From assembly GCA_947475525.1 (NCBI GenBank), contig CANJMI010000026.1, positions 1 to 52,536 of the forward strand: 52,536 nucleotides of DNA, in the 5' to 3' direction. Positions 26,724-35,541 of this stretch are shown in pieces. Both the position numbers and the translations under genes were made by a program. The first letter of the stretch is position 1; each line of letters begins with the position of its first letter. The notes beneath the pieces are model-generated. The model saw only the letters and a list, made by a program, of their open reading frames with translations. It ran no database searches and was not told the origin of the DNA. The stretch comes from Polyangiaceae bacterium. Lineage in GTDB: Bacteria > Myxococcota_A > Polyangia > Polyangiales > Polyangiaceae.

Positions 26724-28805
26724 ATGTCACATCCCCCGAAGACCAGCCCCGGTTTGCCCGAGTCCTCGCGTGGGGCTCCTCCCAGCATGGGGCGAGGCTC
26801 GCGGCCGGGCGTTGCGGTGCCGGACGCTCCGCCCTCGGGCGACGCACCTGCCTCGCGTGAAGCGCTGCCACGGGCCTTCGGCAAGTACACGCTCCTGCGT
26901 GAGCTTGCGTCGGGCGGCATGGCGAAGGTCTACCTCGCTCTGCAGCGCGCGGTCGCCGGCTTCGAGAAGCTCGTCGTCCTCAAGCGCATTCTTCCCGAGC
27001 TCGCACGCGATCCGAACTTCGTCGAGATGCTGCTCGCTGAGGCGCGCACGGCCGCGACGCTGAACCACCCGAACGTCGTTCAGACGTTCGACGTCGGCGA
27101 GAACGAAGGCACCTACTTCATCGCCATGGAGTACATCAACGGCGAGGACGTGAGGTCCATCGTCCGTGCGATGAAAAACAAGAGCGTCACCGAGTTTCCG
27201 CTCGAACACACGCTGACGATCATCAATGGAATGTGCGCCGGGCTCGCGTACGCCCACGAGAAGCGCGGCCTCGACGGTACTCCGCTCGACATCGTGCACC
27301 GGGACGTTTCACCTCAGAACGTCATCGTTACGTTTTCCGGTGACGTGAAGATCGTCGACTTCGGGATCGCGAAAAGCACCGCGGCGGTGGCGGCAGAGAA
27401 GACGACCGCAGGGCAGCTGAAGGGCAAGGTCCCGTACATGTCGCCCGAACAGGCGCGCGGCGAGGAACTCGACCACCGGAGTGACATCTTCGCGCTCGGC
27501 ATCATGCTCTTCGAGCTGACGACCGGGCGCCGGCTCTTTAAGGCCAAGAGCGATTACGAAACGCTCCGTTTGATCTGCGACCGCGACTACCCACGGCCGT
27601 CGCAAGTGAAGCCGGACTACCCGCTCGCGCTCGAGGCGGTGGTGATGCGCGCTCTCGAGAAAGACGTGACGAAGCGCTACCAGTCCGCGCGCGACATGCA
27701 AGCCGAGATCGAAGCGTTCATTCGTGAGGAGAAGATCGCCGCGTCGACGGTGAGCCTCTCGACGTGGATGAATTATCTCTTCGAAGAGAAGATCGCGGCG
27801 CAGAAGACTGTGCTTCAGGACGTCAAACAGCTCGCCGACGTGATCGCGACGCAGCAGGTGGATGCCGGCGCCGACTGGATGAAGGAGACGAGCTTCACCA
27901 TTGGTGCGGCGACGATCACCGGCACGGATCTCACCGGTTTCCACGAGCTGAAGAAGCGCCAGACGCGCATGTTCGTCGGCCTTGGGCTGGCGGTCGCCGT
28001 GCTCGGCGGAGGTGGCGCGTTCGTCGCGATGAAGGCCAAAAAAGTACAGGCCACCGTCGTGGAGCCACCGCCGCTCGAGCCTGAGGTGAAGCGCGGCAAA
28101 CTCACCGTCACGAGCGAGCCTGATCACGCCTACGTGCGCATCGCGGGCGAGCTGCAGGGCCAGACGCCGCTGTCGGCCGAGAAGCTCCCGATCGATATGG
28201 AGCTCGAGGTTAAAATCTCGAAAGAAGGCTTCGAGGACGCCTTCGAGAAGGTGACGCTCACCGCCGAGAAGCTCGACCAGACCGTGGTGGTGAAGCTGAT
28301 GCGGGGCACAGCCTCGCTCGTCTTCAGCCTCGAGCCCAAAGAGGCGTTCGTCGTCCTCGACGAGAAGAGCACGGCGGCTCCTGAGGGCGGCTGGCTCAAA
28401 GGCGCGAAGATGGTCGAGCTCTCTGCGGGTGAGCACAAGGTCGTGTTCTCAGCCCCAGGCTACGCGCCCGAAGTCGTGAAATGGAAGGCTGCCAAGGGCG
28501 AGGCCAAGACGGTCGAGATCAAGCTGAGAAAGAGCGTTCCGTCGTCGGCGAAACCGGGCGAGAGCGCCTCGCCGACGCTCACGAGCCCCGGTGGCCGCGG
28601 AACCGTCAACGTCAATTCCAAAGGCGGCTACTGCGCCTCGACGATGGTCAACGGGAAGAACGTTGGGCCGACGCCTGTAGCTGGCGTGAGCGTGAGCGCG
28701 GGGCCCGTGTCGGTGGTCTGCAAGACGGCCGATGGCAAGACGGCAATGGGCGGCGGCACGGTCAAGGACGGTGAGACGGCGCGCATCACCGTCTCGATCC
28801 ACTAG
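26724..28805 (+). CDS. Membrane Ser/Thr protein kinase with PEGA-type extracytoplasmic domains
   Basis: 693 residues. The kinase domain spans about 53-325, with LASGGMAKVYLA, VLKRIL, the catalytic loop IVHRDVSPQN (Asp194; Ser196 where Lys is usual), IVDFGIAK and SPEQARGE. A helical linker follows, then one membrane helix at about 416-436. The outer part contains PEGA-like repeats (from about 455: KLTVTSEPDHAYVRIAGELQ, and again near 530-600) and a final beta domain with one disulfide-capable Cys pair. The kinase is thus likely to sense surface or envelope conditions and phosphorylate cytoplasmic targets. The first 50 residues are Pro-rich and disordered. The ATG at 26724 is the only reasonable start. 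Confidence 0.92.
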   Translation: MSHPPKTSPGLPESSRGAPPSMGRGSRPGVAVPDAPPSGDAPASREALPRAFGKYTLLRELASGGMAKVYLALQRAVAGFEKLVVLKRILPELARDPNFVEMLLAEARTAATLNHPNVVQTFDVGENEGTYFIAMEYINGEDVRSIVRAMKNKSVTEFPLEHTLTIINGMCAGLAYAHEKRGLDGTPLDIVHRDVSPQNVIVTFSGDVKIVDFGIAKSTAAVAAEKTTAGQLKGKVPYMSPEQARGEELDHRSDIFALGIMLFELTTGRRLFKAKSDYETLRLICDRDYPRPSQVKPDYPLALEAVVMRALEKDVTKRYQSARDMQAEIEAFIREEKIAASTVSLSTWMNYLFEEKIAAQKTVLQDVKQLADVIATQQVDAGADWMKETSFTIGAATITGTDLTGFHELKKRQTRMFVGLGLAVAVLGGGGAFVAMKAKKVQATVVEPPPLEPEVKRGKLTVTSEPDHAYVRIAGELQGQTPLSAEKLPIDMELEVKISKEGFEDAFEKVTLTAEKLDQTVVVKLMRGTASLVFSLEPKEAFVVLDEKSTAAPEGGWLKGAKMVELSAGEHKVVFSAPGYAPEVVKWKAAKGEAKTVEIKLRKSVPSSAKPGESASPTLTSPGGRGTVNVNSKGGYCASTMVNGKNVGPTPVAGVSVSAGPVSVVCKTADGKTAMGGGTVKDGETARITVSIH

Positions 28806-28835
28806 CCGGTCGGCGTGGAGCGCCATGGCGGCGCG

Positions 28836-30857
28836 TCAGTCTGCGAACCACCAGTAGTGAAAGCTCGCGAACCGCACAGGCTCGGTTGGGCGGACGACGA
28901 CGTCCTCGGTGCCTTGGGGCACCGCGATCGCGCGTTCGTCGAAGCCTTCGCCTTGCGCGATGATTGACGCTAATCCGAGCTTTTTCCCGTTGGCCCACAC
29001 TTCGAGCGCGCTCTGCGAGGAGACGCGCATGACGAGCGTCACCGGGCTCGTCACACTCACCTGGAAGCGGTCCCGCACCCGCTCGATACGCCCGCCGTCC
29101 GCGAGCCTCCGATCGTCCGGTGTAAAGCCCACTTTGGCGACGCACCAATGGCTGCGCGCATCCCCGAGCTCGTATGCGTGCAACGCTTCGGACTCCGCAT
29201 CCGCGACGTCGAGCGTGCCGATAAGCACGCCTTTTACCTCGGAAAACGGCGTTTCTCCTGAGCCGAGGAGCTCGTAGTCCGCTTCAGCCGCCGTCATCGT
29301 CGCGGCACCGAGGATGCTCTGGTCGCGCACCGTGGCTTCCGTCAGCGTTTGCCCCAGCACGGCATCCATCGCCATCCATTGGCGGTACACGAAGAGGTGC
29401 GTTGGCAATGGCAGTCGAGCGGCATCTCGCCTCTCCCAGTGCTCGAAGCGCGCGCCTGCGCCTCGGGCCCAGTACGGCGCCTCGCCTTCGGTCGTGAGGC
29501 CGACGACGTCGAAGGTTTTGCGACCCGCCAGGTACGCGATTGCGCCGGTATCGTTAACGCCGATCAGCGCGTCGGCAGGGAGGTTTGCAGCCGCCCAGTT
29601 TCCGAGGCTGACTTGCTGCTCCGCGATGGCGCGCGCTGAGTTCGCAAGATCGGCGGTCGCCCCGTCGAGCTTCATCGCCAGCGACGCAACGAGCCCAAAC
29701 GACAACGCCGGCACGACAATCCCGAAGAACGCGCCACGTCGGCTCAGGCGACTGCCGACCTCCACGAAGCACGTCACGGCGAGCAAGAACCACGCGGGCG
29801 CGAACGGCCAGATGTAGCGCACCCGGTTCCAGAGCAGCGTGGCGTAGGTCGTTGGGCCAAGCGTGCCGAGGGCCAACGCGAGCACCATCAAGGCGCGCCA
29901 TCCCGAGCCGCGCCTCCGTGCGAGCAACGGCAACGTGACGAGCCCACCAGCGAGCAGCCACACGAATCCCTCAGGCAGGAACTCGGTGGTCCACGCTCCG
30001 CCGTTCAGCAGATCGCCGATGAGCAAGCGCGCTTGCGCGAGGGTCGAGGAGAGCACCCCTGCGGCATCGAGGTACGGGTCGAACGCGAGGTGTTTCACCA
30101 TCGCGGTTGAAGAGGCCGCGTGACCCGTCGCGATGCGGTGCGCGAGCGGGATCAGGGCCGGACCCGTCATGGCGACGGCGAGCGCGACGAGTGTGCGGGC
30201 GCGTTCCCGCGATGCGCGAAGCCCGACGGATAGGGTGAGGACGGCGAGGGCCGTTGCGAGTGCGCCCTCGGGGCGTGCGAGTGGAGCGAGGAGGCCGAGT
30301 ACCGCGAGCTGGGCCGTCGTGCCACGCCGGTGGGTCGGTCGGCTCTCGGCATGCTCCGAGGCGACGCGAGCTGTGCGCACGAGCAGCCACGCAAAGAGGA
30401 GCGTCTCCATGCCGCTCCATGCGAACCACGCAAATGCCCCGAAAACGCTGCACATTGCGCCCGCGGCGAAGGCTCCTGTCTCGCCGACGAGGCCGCGTCC
30501 GAGCCGCCAGGTTTCGTATGCGACGGCGGCGTGCAGCACCGTTCCGAAGAGCCATGCCACCCACACGAGCTGCAAGCCGTGCAGTCCCGCCCAGAAAAAC
30601 GGGACGAAACCGAGTGGCCACGCGAAGCTCGTCGCGCCCGACGAATACCCGCCACCGGGCGTGAATTCGAAGAACTGGCCCTGCGCGAGGCGAGCCGCGA
30701 ACTGCAAGTGAATGAACGAATCGTCGAGAGGAAAGGCCGGCTCCCCCGCGCGATCGAGGATGCGGCTGACAGCCACCGCCGCGAGGAGGAGCGACGGAAT
30801 CAGTGCCGCGAGAAACGGGCGAAGCCACCGCTCACGCGTCGATGCCGATTCGCTCAT
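28836..30857 (-). CDS. GT-C-like polytopic membrane protein (probable glycosyltransferase)
   Basis: 673 residues with about ten membrane helices in the first 430 residues and a soluble C-terminal domain of about 240 residues with a beta-rich end (QVSVTSPVTLVMRVSSQ). After the first helix lies the acidic motif PLDDSFIHLQ, the place where GT-C enzymes carry their catalytic Asp-Asp/Glu in the first extracytoplasmic loop. It probably transfers a sugar from a lipid carrier, but donor and acceptor are unknown. The ATG at 30857 overlaps the trmB stop as ATGA, so translation is coupled. The frame continues 12 codons upstream into trmB; that start is unlikely. Confidence 0.75.
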   Translation of the reverse strand: MSESASTRERWLRPFLAALIPSLLLAAVAVSRILDRAGEPAFPLDDSFIHLQFAARLAQGQFFEFTPGGGYSSGATSFAWPLGFVPFFWAGLHGLQLVWVAWLFGTVLHAAVAYETWRLGRGLVGETGAFAAGAMCSVFGAFAWFAWSGMETLLFAWLLVRTARVASEHAESRPTHRRGTTAQLAVLGLLAPLARPEGALATALAVLTLSVGLRASRERARTLVALAVAMTGPALIPLAHRIATGHAASSTAMVKHLAFDPYLDAAGVLSSTLAQARLLIGDLLNGGAWTTEFLPEGFVWLLAGGLVTLPLLARRRGSGWRALMVLALALGTLGPTTYATLLWNRVRYIWPFAPAWFLLAVTCFVEVGSRLSRRGAFFGIVVPALSFGLVASLAMKLDGATADLANSARAIAEQQVSLGNWAAANLPADALIGVNDTGAIAYLAGRKTFDVVGLTTEGEAPYWARGAGARFEHWERRDAARLPLPTHLFVYRQWMAMDAVLGQTLTEATVRDQSILGAATMTAAEADYELLGSGETPFSEVKGVLIGTLDVADAESEALHAYELGDARSHWCVAKVGFTPDDRRLADGGRIERVRDRFQVSVTSPVTLVMRVSSQSALEVWANGKKLGLASIIAQGEGFDERAIAVPQGTEDVVVRPTEPVRFASFHYWWFAD

Positions 30858-31486
30858 GGCGTGCGCGCGCGACGGCGGTACCGCATACGGCACACCGGCA
30901 ATCCGTCTTCGTCGGCACGCTTCTCTCGATTGCTGCGCGCGCCGTAAGGGTTGGCCGCGAGTAGCGGGGAGCCTGGCTCGTCACCGGCGGCCTCCAGGAG
31001 CGGATGCACGAGCACCGACTCGTAGCGTTCGGCGCGGTCCATGACGTCCGTCTGCACGTAAAGCTCCCCGCCATCGCACAAAAGCCTGACGATTTGCTCG
31101 GCGAGCTTATCACCGAGGACCATGCGCTTGGCGTGCCGCTTCTTCCACCACGGGTCGGGGAAGTGCACGAATACCCGCGCGACGCTCGCCTCGGGTTGCA
31201 GTCGAGGCAGCGCGTCCTTCGCATCTTCGCAGACGACCCGAGCCCGTCCGCCGAAGCCCTTCGCACGGAGGCGCTCGTCGACGATGGTCGACCACTTCCG
31301 CTTGATCTCCATGCCGAGGAGTCGAGCGTCGGGCGCGGCGACGGCACGCTCCAGAATGAACATGCCTCGGCCTGGCCCGATCTCGAGTTCGAGGGGTTCG
31401 TTCCCAGGCAGAAACTCGGCGAGCAGGACCTCGTCTCCTTCGGGAAGTCGTGGTGGGTTTGCGTATTGGGCGCGTGGGTCGCGCAT
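30854..31486 (-). CDS. trmB: tRNA (guanine-N7-)-methyltransferase
   Basis: 210 residues, the standard length. TrmB adds a methyl group from S-adenosylmethionine to N7 of G46 in the tRNA variable loop. The SAM site is LELEIGPGRGMF, and the diagnostic motif is HFPDPWWKKRHAKR followed by the ELYVQTDV block. The protein is cytoplasmic. It sits between the DUF2203 gene (46 bp upstream) and the membrane glycosyltransferase-like gene, with which it overlaps by 4 bp. The C-terminus is basic (RYRRRART). No oddities. Confidence 0.96.
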   Translation of the reverse strand: MRDPRAQYANPPRLPEGDEVLLAEFLPGNEPLELEIGPGRGMFILERAVAAPDARLLGMEIKRKWSTIVDERLRAKGFGGRARVVCEDAKDALPRLQPEASVARVFVHFPDPWWKKRHAKRMVLGDKLAEQIVRLLCDGGELYVQTDVMDRAERYESVLVHPLLEAAGDEPGSPLLAANPYGARSNREKRADEDGLPVCRMRYRRRARTP

Positions 31487-31532
31487 GACGATGAGCCTCC
31501 AGGTCGTCTCGGATGGGGAAGTCGGCCCCCGC

Positions 31533-31994
31533 CTAATTCAGCATTCGCCCGCGCACTGGGGCGAGCGGTTTCCGCTCCGAAAACCCCTGGTCGAGCTCAT
31601 GAAAATGCTCGATGCGAGTCTCGCCGTGGCGCCAACACAACCAGACGATACGGTCGTCGATTCTGCCGTAGAAATCGAGCAAGCCATCGCGTGGGTCTTT
31701 GATGACGGCGCCGAGTTCTTCGACGAAGAGCCACCCCTCGCGGTAGCGACGCACGAGCTCGCCGACGTGGTGCTTGAGCCGGCGCAACTCCTGTGAGTCT
31801 TCCGAGCGCTGGGTGATGTCGACCATGTCTGCGTGGCGGCCACCTGCGGGTGGAGTGCGCTCGTTCAGCTCCGCGATGAGCCTCTGGATCGTGCCACCGA
31901 GCTCGAGTTGCTCCGCCACACGCTTGGCGAGCTCGGGCACGAGGCCGTTCGCCTCTTCGATCGAAAAAACGCGGGGTCCTACGGTCTCGTTCAT
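31533..31994 (-). CDS. DUF2203 family protein
   Basis: 153 residues, soluble and mostly helical in the first 100. The C-terminal signature KDPRDGLLDFYGRIDDR then IVWLCWRHGE and the end EHFHELDQGFSERKPL matches DUF2203. The function of the family is unknown; several conserved His and Glu residues in the last 40 positions could bind a metal. It is the first gene of the operon with trmB, and its start is about 95 bp from the divergent mechanosensitive channel gene. Confidence 0.88.
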   Translation of the reverse strand: MNETVGPRVFSIEEANGLVPELAKRVAEQLELGGTIQRLIAELNERTPPAGGRHADMVDITQRSEDSQELRRLKHHVGELVRRYREGWLFVEELGAVIKDPRDGLLDFYGRIDDRIVWLCWRHGETRIEHFHELDQGFSERKPLAPVRGRMLN

Positions 31995-32088
31995 GGCCCG
32001 CGAATCCTAGGCGAGGATCACGCACTGTCAAACGCTACGTTGCGGCGTGCGGCTCGAAGCGCTCATCGAATGGGTGTACGTCTGCACG

Positions 32089-33621
32089 GTGAACCGCCGC
32101 TTTGCTGTGCTCATCGGGCTTTTCTTCGGGCTACTTTTCGCGCCATCGGTTGCGTCGGCGAAGCCCATACCGAGCTGTAAATCACCGCAAAATGCCGTTG
32201 AGTCGGTCTTTGCGTGGCAGCTCGGCAAGCAACAAAGCCTCGCGCATGCGGCAAAGTGCTTGGAGAACGCCGGTCGCTCTCCGCGCCAACTCGAGGAGGC
32301 CGCTCGACGCTTGAAGGCGGTGTTCGATGCCGAGGGGGCGATCATCCTGCCGGAGAAGCTCTCGGACGACTCGGACTTCCTCGACAACGACAAGAATCCA
32401 CACGTGGTGGCCCATGCTCGCTTCCCCTCCGTCTTCGTCGAGAAACGCGATGGCCGCTGGGTGTGGACCCGCGAGTCGCTCGATTGGATCGACGAGTATT
32501 ACGCCGATCACCTCGGTGCGCTCGACCGCGTGATCGACGCTGTGCCGGAGCGATTGGGTGTCACCGTGGGCTCGCTCGCGCTCTGGCAATACATCGCGAT
32601 TGTCCTGCTTTTTGTGGGCGGAATGGTGATGAGTCGCCTTCTGCGCGCGCTGATCAGTCTGTGGATGAGGCGCGGCAACGCACCGACGCCGGCCCCTCCT
32701 GCGCTCGGGCGGCGCGTGCTCGATCGGGCGGCGCTCCCGATGAGCCTTGCCCTCTTCGCCTTGTTCGTTCGCGCGCTCTACCCCGAGCTTCGATTTCCCG
32801 TGCACGTCTCGGCGACGCTGCACCTCGGCGTGCGGCTTACGTTGTCATTCGCGACGCTGCTGGCGGCCTTCCGCTTCGCCGATGTCTTCGCCGATGGCCT
32901 CAGCCAGCGCGCGGGGAACGCGCAGTCGCGACTCGACGAACACCTCATCCCGATCATCCGCAAAGTGCTGAAGGCCGTGACCCTCTTGGTGGGGCTGCTG
33001 CTGATCCTGCACAACCTCAACATCGATGTGACGGGGCTCTTCGCCACACTCGGACTCGGTACCCTTGCTATCGGTCTTGCGGCGAAAGACGCCCTCGCCA
33101 ACTTGTTCGGGGGCCTCAGCATCTTCGTCGATAATCCGTTCAAGATCGGCGATTGGATCCACGCAGATGGTGTCGATGGTGTCGTCGAAGAGGTCGGCTT
33201 TCGTTCGACCCGGGTACGCACCTTCTACGATTCGCTGATCGTCATCCCGAACGCGAAGCTCGCCGACTCGAAGATCGACAACTACGGAAAACGCCGCCTG
33301 CGCCGCGTGCTCTTTACGCTGAACGTCGTTCACGGGACGACCACGGAGGCCATTGGGCGCTTGTGCAAGGCGCTCCGCGAGGTCGCCGACGCGCGGCCGA
33401 ACATCGAGGCGTCGAAGACCGATGTCGTCTTGGTTGGGGTCGGCGGGGTTGGCCTCGAGGTCAGCGTGACCTGTTTTTTCCACGCTGAAGCCGACCTCGA
33501 GGAGCCGCAGGTCAAGCACGAGCTGCTCGTCGCGGTGCTCGACCGGGTACGCGAGCTCGGGGTCACGCTTCATGCCCCGCCTACGCCTCCGGCCCTGCCG
33601 CCGGTCGCCGACCGCCGGTGA
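32089..33621 (+). CDS. MscS family mechanosensitive ion channel with a periplasmic N-domain
   Basis: About 510 residues. The GTG at 32089 gives a signal peptide (NRRFAVLIGLFFGLLF, then APSVASA); an upstream GTG at 32047 would add 14 residues before it. A soluble periplasmic domain of about 130 residues follows, then four or five membrane helices (first near LWQYIAIVLLFVGGMV). The MscS pore helix and hinge are clear: LFATLGLGTLAIGLAAKD, then FGGLSIFVDNPFKIGDWI, and the beta domain has VEEVGFRSTRVRT and IPNAKLADSKI. It should release solutes on hypo-osmotic shock; the extra periplasmic domain may tune gating. No operon partner is seen. Confidence 0.92.
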   Translation: MNRRFAVLIGLFFGLLFAPSVASAKPIPSCKSPQNAVESVFAWQLGKQQSLAHAAKCLENAGRSPRQLEEAARRLKAVFDAEGAIILPEKLSDDSDFLDNDKNPHVVAHARFPSVFVEKRDGRWVWTRESLDWIDEYYADHLGALDRVIDAVPERLGVTVGSLALWQYIAIVLLFVGGMVMSRLLRALISLWMRRGNAPTPAPPALGRRVLDRAALPMSLALFALFVRALYPELRFPVHVSATLHLGVRLTLSFATLLAAFRFADVFADGLSQRAGNAQSRLDEHLIPIIRKVLKAVTLLVGLLLILHNLNIDVTGLFATLGLGTLAIGLAAKDALANLFGGLSIFVDNPFKIGDWIHADGVDGVVEEVGFRSTRVRTFYDSLIVIPNAKLADSKIDNYGKRRLRRVLFTLNVVHGTTTEAIGRLCKALREVADARPNIEASKTDVVLVGVGGVGLEVSVTCFFHAEADLEEPQVKHELLVAVLDRVRELGVTLHAPPTPPALPPVADRR

Positions 33622-33731
33622 TCCCGGTCGCGGGGACCCGGCATTCGACGAAGTTCCACGGTGTGAATGCCCCTCGTGAGGCGTTCGGCTTGACCCTCGG
33701 CGCAAGCTGGCACAGAGAATTGCCGAAGACC

Positions 33732-34778
33732 ATGGGCCCACGGTGCACCTTCGGCATGCTCCTACCCGCGTTGCTCGGCGCCTTGACGGCGTGCGACCGT
33801 GGGACGCCCAAGCCGGATCCGACCAAGGCTTCGAGTGCCGCGCCTAGTGCGTCGGTCGCGATGCTCAAGCTCGAGGGCGTTGACACCGGATCGATGACCA
33901 CACGCGAGACGCAGGCGTGGTCGGCGCTCGTCGCATCGCAGCTCGCTCCTTGCAAAGAGGTCGCGGTCCCTCTCGCGCAATGTGTCGCCGAAAAGCGTGA
34001 CTGCAAGGCGTGCAAGCCCGCGGCGGAGTTTCTCTCGCGCCAGGTTCAAGCGGGCCTCCCGAAAGAAGACATCGTCGCGTCGTACGAGGCGCGCTTCATG
34101 CCCGATAAGGTCAAGGCGATCGTCATCGGAGATTCTGCCACGCGCGGTCCAAGCGATGCGCCCGTCACACTGATCGAGTTCGCGGATTTCGAGTGCCCCT
34201 CGTGTGGCAACGCGTACCCACTATTCGAAGCGATCTACGGGCACTACGAAGGCAAGGTTCGTTTCGTCTTCAAGAACTTCCCGCTACCCGCTCATTCCAA
34301 CGCGAAGCTCGCCGCTCAGGCTGCCGTCGCCGCTCAGAAGCAAGGCCAGTTCTGGGGAATGCACCACGTGCTCTTCGAGAATCAGACCCGCCTGACGGAG
34401 CCTCAGCTCCTCGGCTACGCGGCAAAGGCGGGCCTCGACATGGCGAAGTTCAAGGCCGAGCTTCACGCCGAAGACGCGAAAACCCGCATCGACGCGGAGT
34501 TCAAGCAGGGTGATGAGCTGGGGGTCGATGCGACGCCGACGCTCTACATCAACGGCCGGCAGTGCGATCTCTCGAAACTCGGAAATCCAGCAAAAGAGCT
34601 GGAGATATGGATCCGTTTCGAGCTTGAGTTGGCCGGTGTGACCCTCGGTGCCCCGCTCGTCGGAGCGACCCCGCCATCGGCATCGGCATCCCCGATCGCA
34701 TCGCCCTCGGCATCGGCATCTCAAGCTGCAGCCGCATCGTCTGCGCCTTCCGCGCCTGCCCCGCACGTGAACCACTGA
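33732..34778 (+). CDS. Lipid-anchored DsbA-like thiol-disulfide oxidoreductase
   Basis: 348 residues. The ATG at 33732 starts a signal peptide that ends in the lipobox LTAC; the frame is open upstream to a GTG at 33618, but only this start gives a signal. A linker is followed by a small domain with four cysteines (APCKEV, AQCVAE, CKAC), then a DsbA/thioredoxin fold with the active site FECPSCGNAYP (Cys155 and Cys158) and the cis-Pro loop GVDATPTLYI. The tail is low complexity (Ser/Ala/Pro). It probably makes or exchanges disulfides in the many Cys-rich secreted proteins of this genome; a role in envelope redox control is an inference. The four-Cys domain could be a redox relay. Confidence 0.88.
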   Translation: MGPRCTFGMLLPALLGALTACDRGTPKPDPTKASSAAPSASVAMLKLEGVDTGSMTTRETQAWSALVASQLAPCKEVAVPLAQCVAEKRDCKACKPAAEFLSRQVQAGLPKEDIVASYEARFMPDKVKAIVIGDSATRGPSDAPVTLIEFADFECPSCGNAYPLFEAIYGHYEGKVRFVFKNFPLPAHSNAKLAAQAAVAAQKQGQFWGMHHVLFENQTRLTEPQLLGYAAKAGLDMAKFKAELHAEDAKTRIDAEFKQGDELGVDATPTLYINGRQCDLSKLGNPAKELEIWIRFELELAGVTLGAPLVGATPPSASASPIASPSASASQAAAASSAPSAPAPHVNH

Positions 34779-34797
34779 CGAGGTCTAGGAGGCGTAC

Positions 34798-35538
34798 ATG
34801 CGTGTCGTCGAGACTTGTGGCTGCTTTCCGACCGGTAAGCATTATCCGGGCATCGCTCACTTGGTCCACGTTGAGGCGGTCGGCGTGGCGGGCGAGTTCG
34901 AGGCTGAAGCGGCGTGGTTCGATTGTCCGATCGCGTTCATCGACACCGAGACGACCGGCTTCGATGCGAAGAGCGAGCGCGTCGTCGAGGTAGCGATCGT
35001 GTTCGGCAAAAGCGGGCAGGTGTTCGACCGCAAGAGCTGGCTCGTCAATCCCGGCATTCCCATCCCGAAGGCGTCGACCGACGTCCATGGCATCACCGAC
35101 GAGCACGTTGCAGACAAGCCTCCGTTCTCGGCTATCGCCGGTGAGTTCGTCGCGGCACTCGAGGGTTTCGTCGCCGCAGCGTACAACGCGCCGTTCGACC
35201 GAGCCTTTATCCTGGCCGAGCTCGATCGGGCCGGCGTGGCCCTCGCTACCCGCCCACCCGCGCTCCGCGAAGAGGTCTCGTGGATCGATCCGTTGATCTA
35301 CGCTCGCGAGCTTTTCAAGGGTCAAGGCGAGAGTCGCGCGCTCGGCGCGGTGGCTCAGCGGCTCGGCGTGGCCATGGAGCGTGCGCACCGCGCGACCGAC
35401 GACGCCGAGGCCGGCTTGCTCGTGCTTTACGCGATGAGCTCCGATGCGCGTGTGCCCCGAACGTATGCGGCCTTGATTCAGGAGCAGCGTCGGCTCGAGC
35501 GCTCCCAGCGAGCCGCGCAAAGCTTCTGGCGGAAGTGA
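34798..35538 (+). CDS. DnaQ-like 3'-5' exonuclease (DEDDh)
   Basis: 246 residues. The exonuclease fold carries all catalytic acids: Asp49 and Glu51 (FIDTETTGFD), Asp134 (YNAPFDR), and His197 with Asp202 (HRATDDAEA), which is the DEDDh arrangement of proofreading subunits and RNase T-like enzymes. An unusual N-terminal extension of about 40 residues with CGC precedes it. The start has a perfect AGGAGG at 34787-34792, five bases from the ATG, which supports the extended N-terminus. It could act as a stand-alone repair exonuclease or an alternative polymerase III epsilon subunit. It is followed after 3 bp by a membrane protein gene. Confidence 0.9.
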   Translation: MRVVETCGCFPTGKHYPGIAHLVHVEAVGVAGEFEAEAAWFDCPIAFIDTETTGFDAKSERVVEVAIVFGKSGQVFDRKSWLVNPGIPIPKASTDVHGITDEHVADKPPFSAIAGEFVAALEGFVAAAYNAPFDRAFILAELDRAGVALATRPPALREEVSWIDPLIYARELFKGQGESRALGAVAQRLGVAMERAHRATDDAEAGLLVLYAMSSDARVPRTYAALIQEQRRLERSQRAAQSFWRK

Positions 35539-35541
35539 ACG

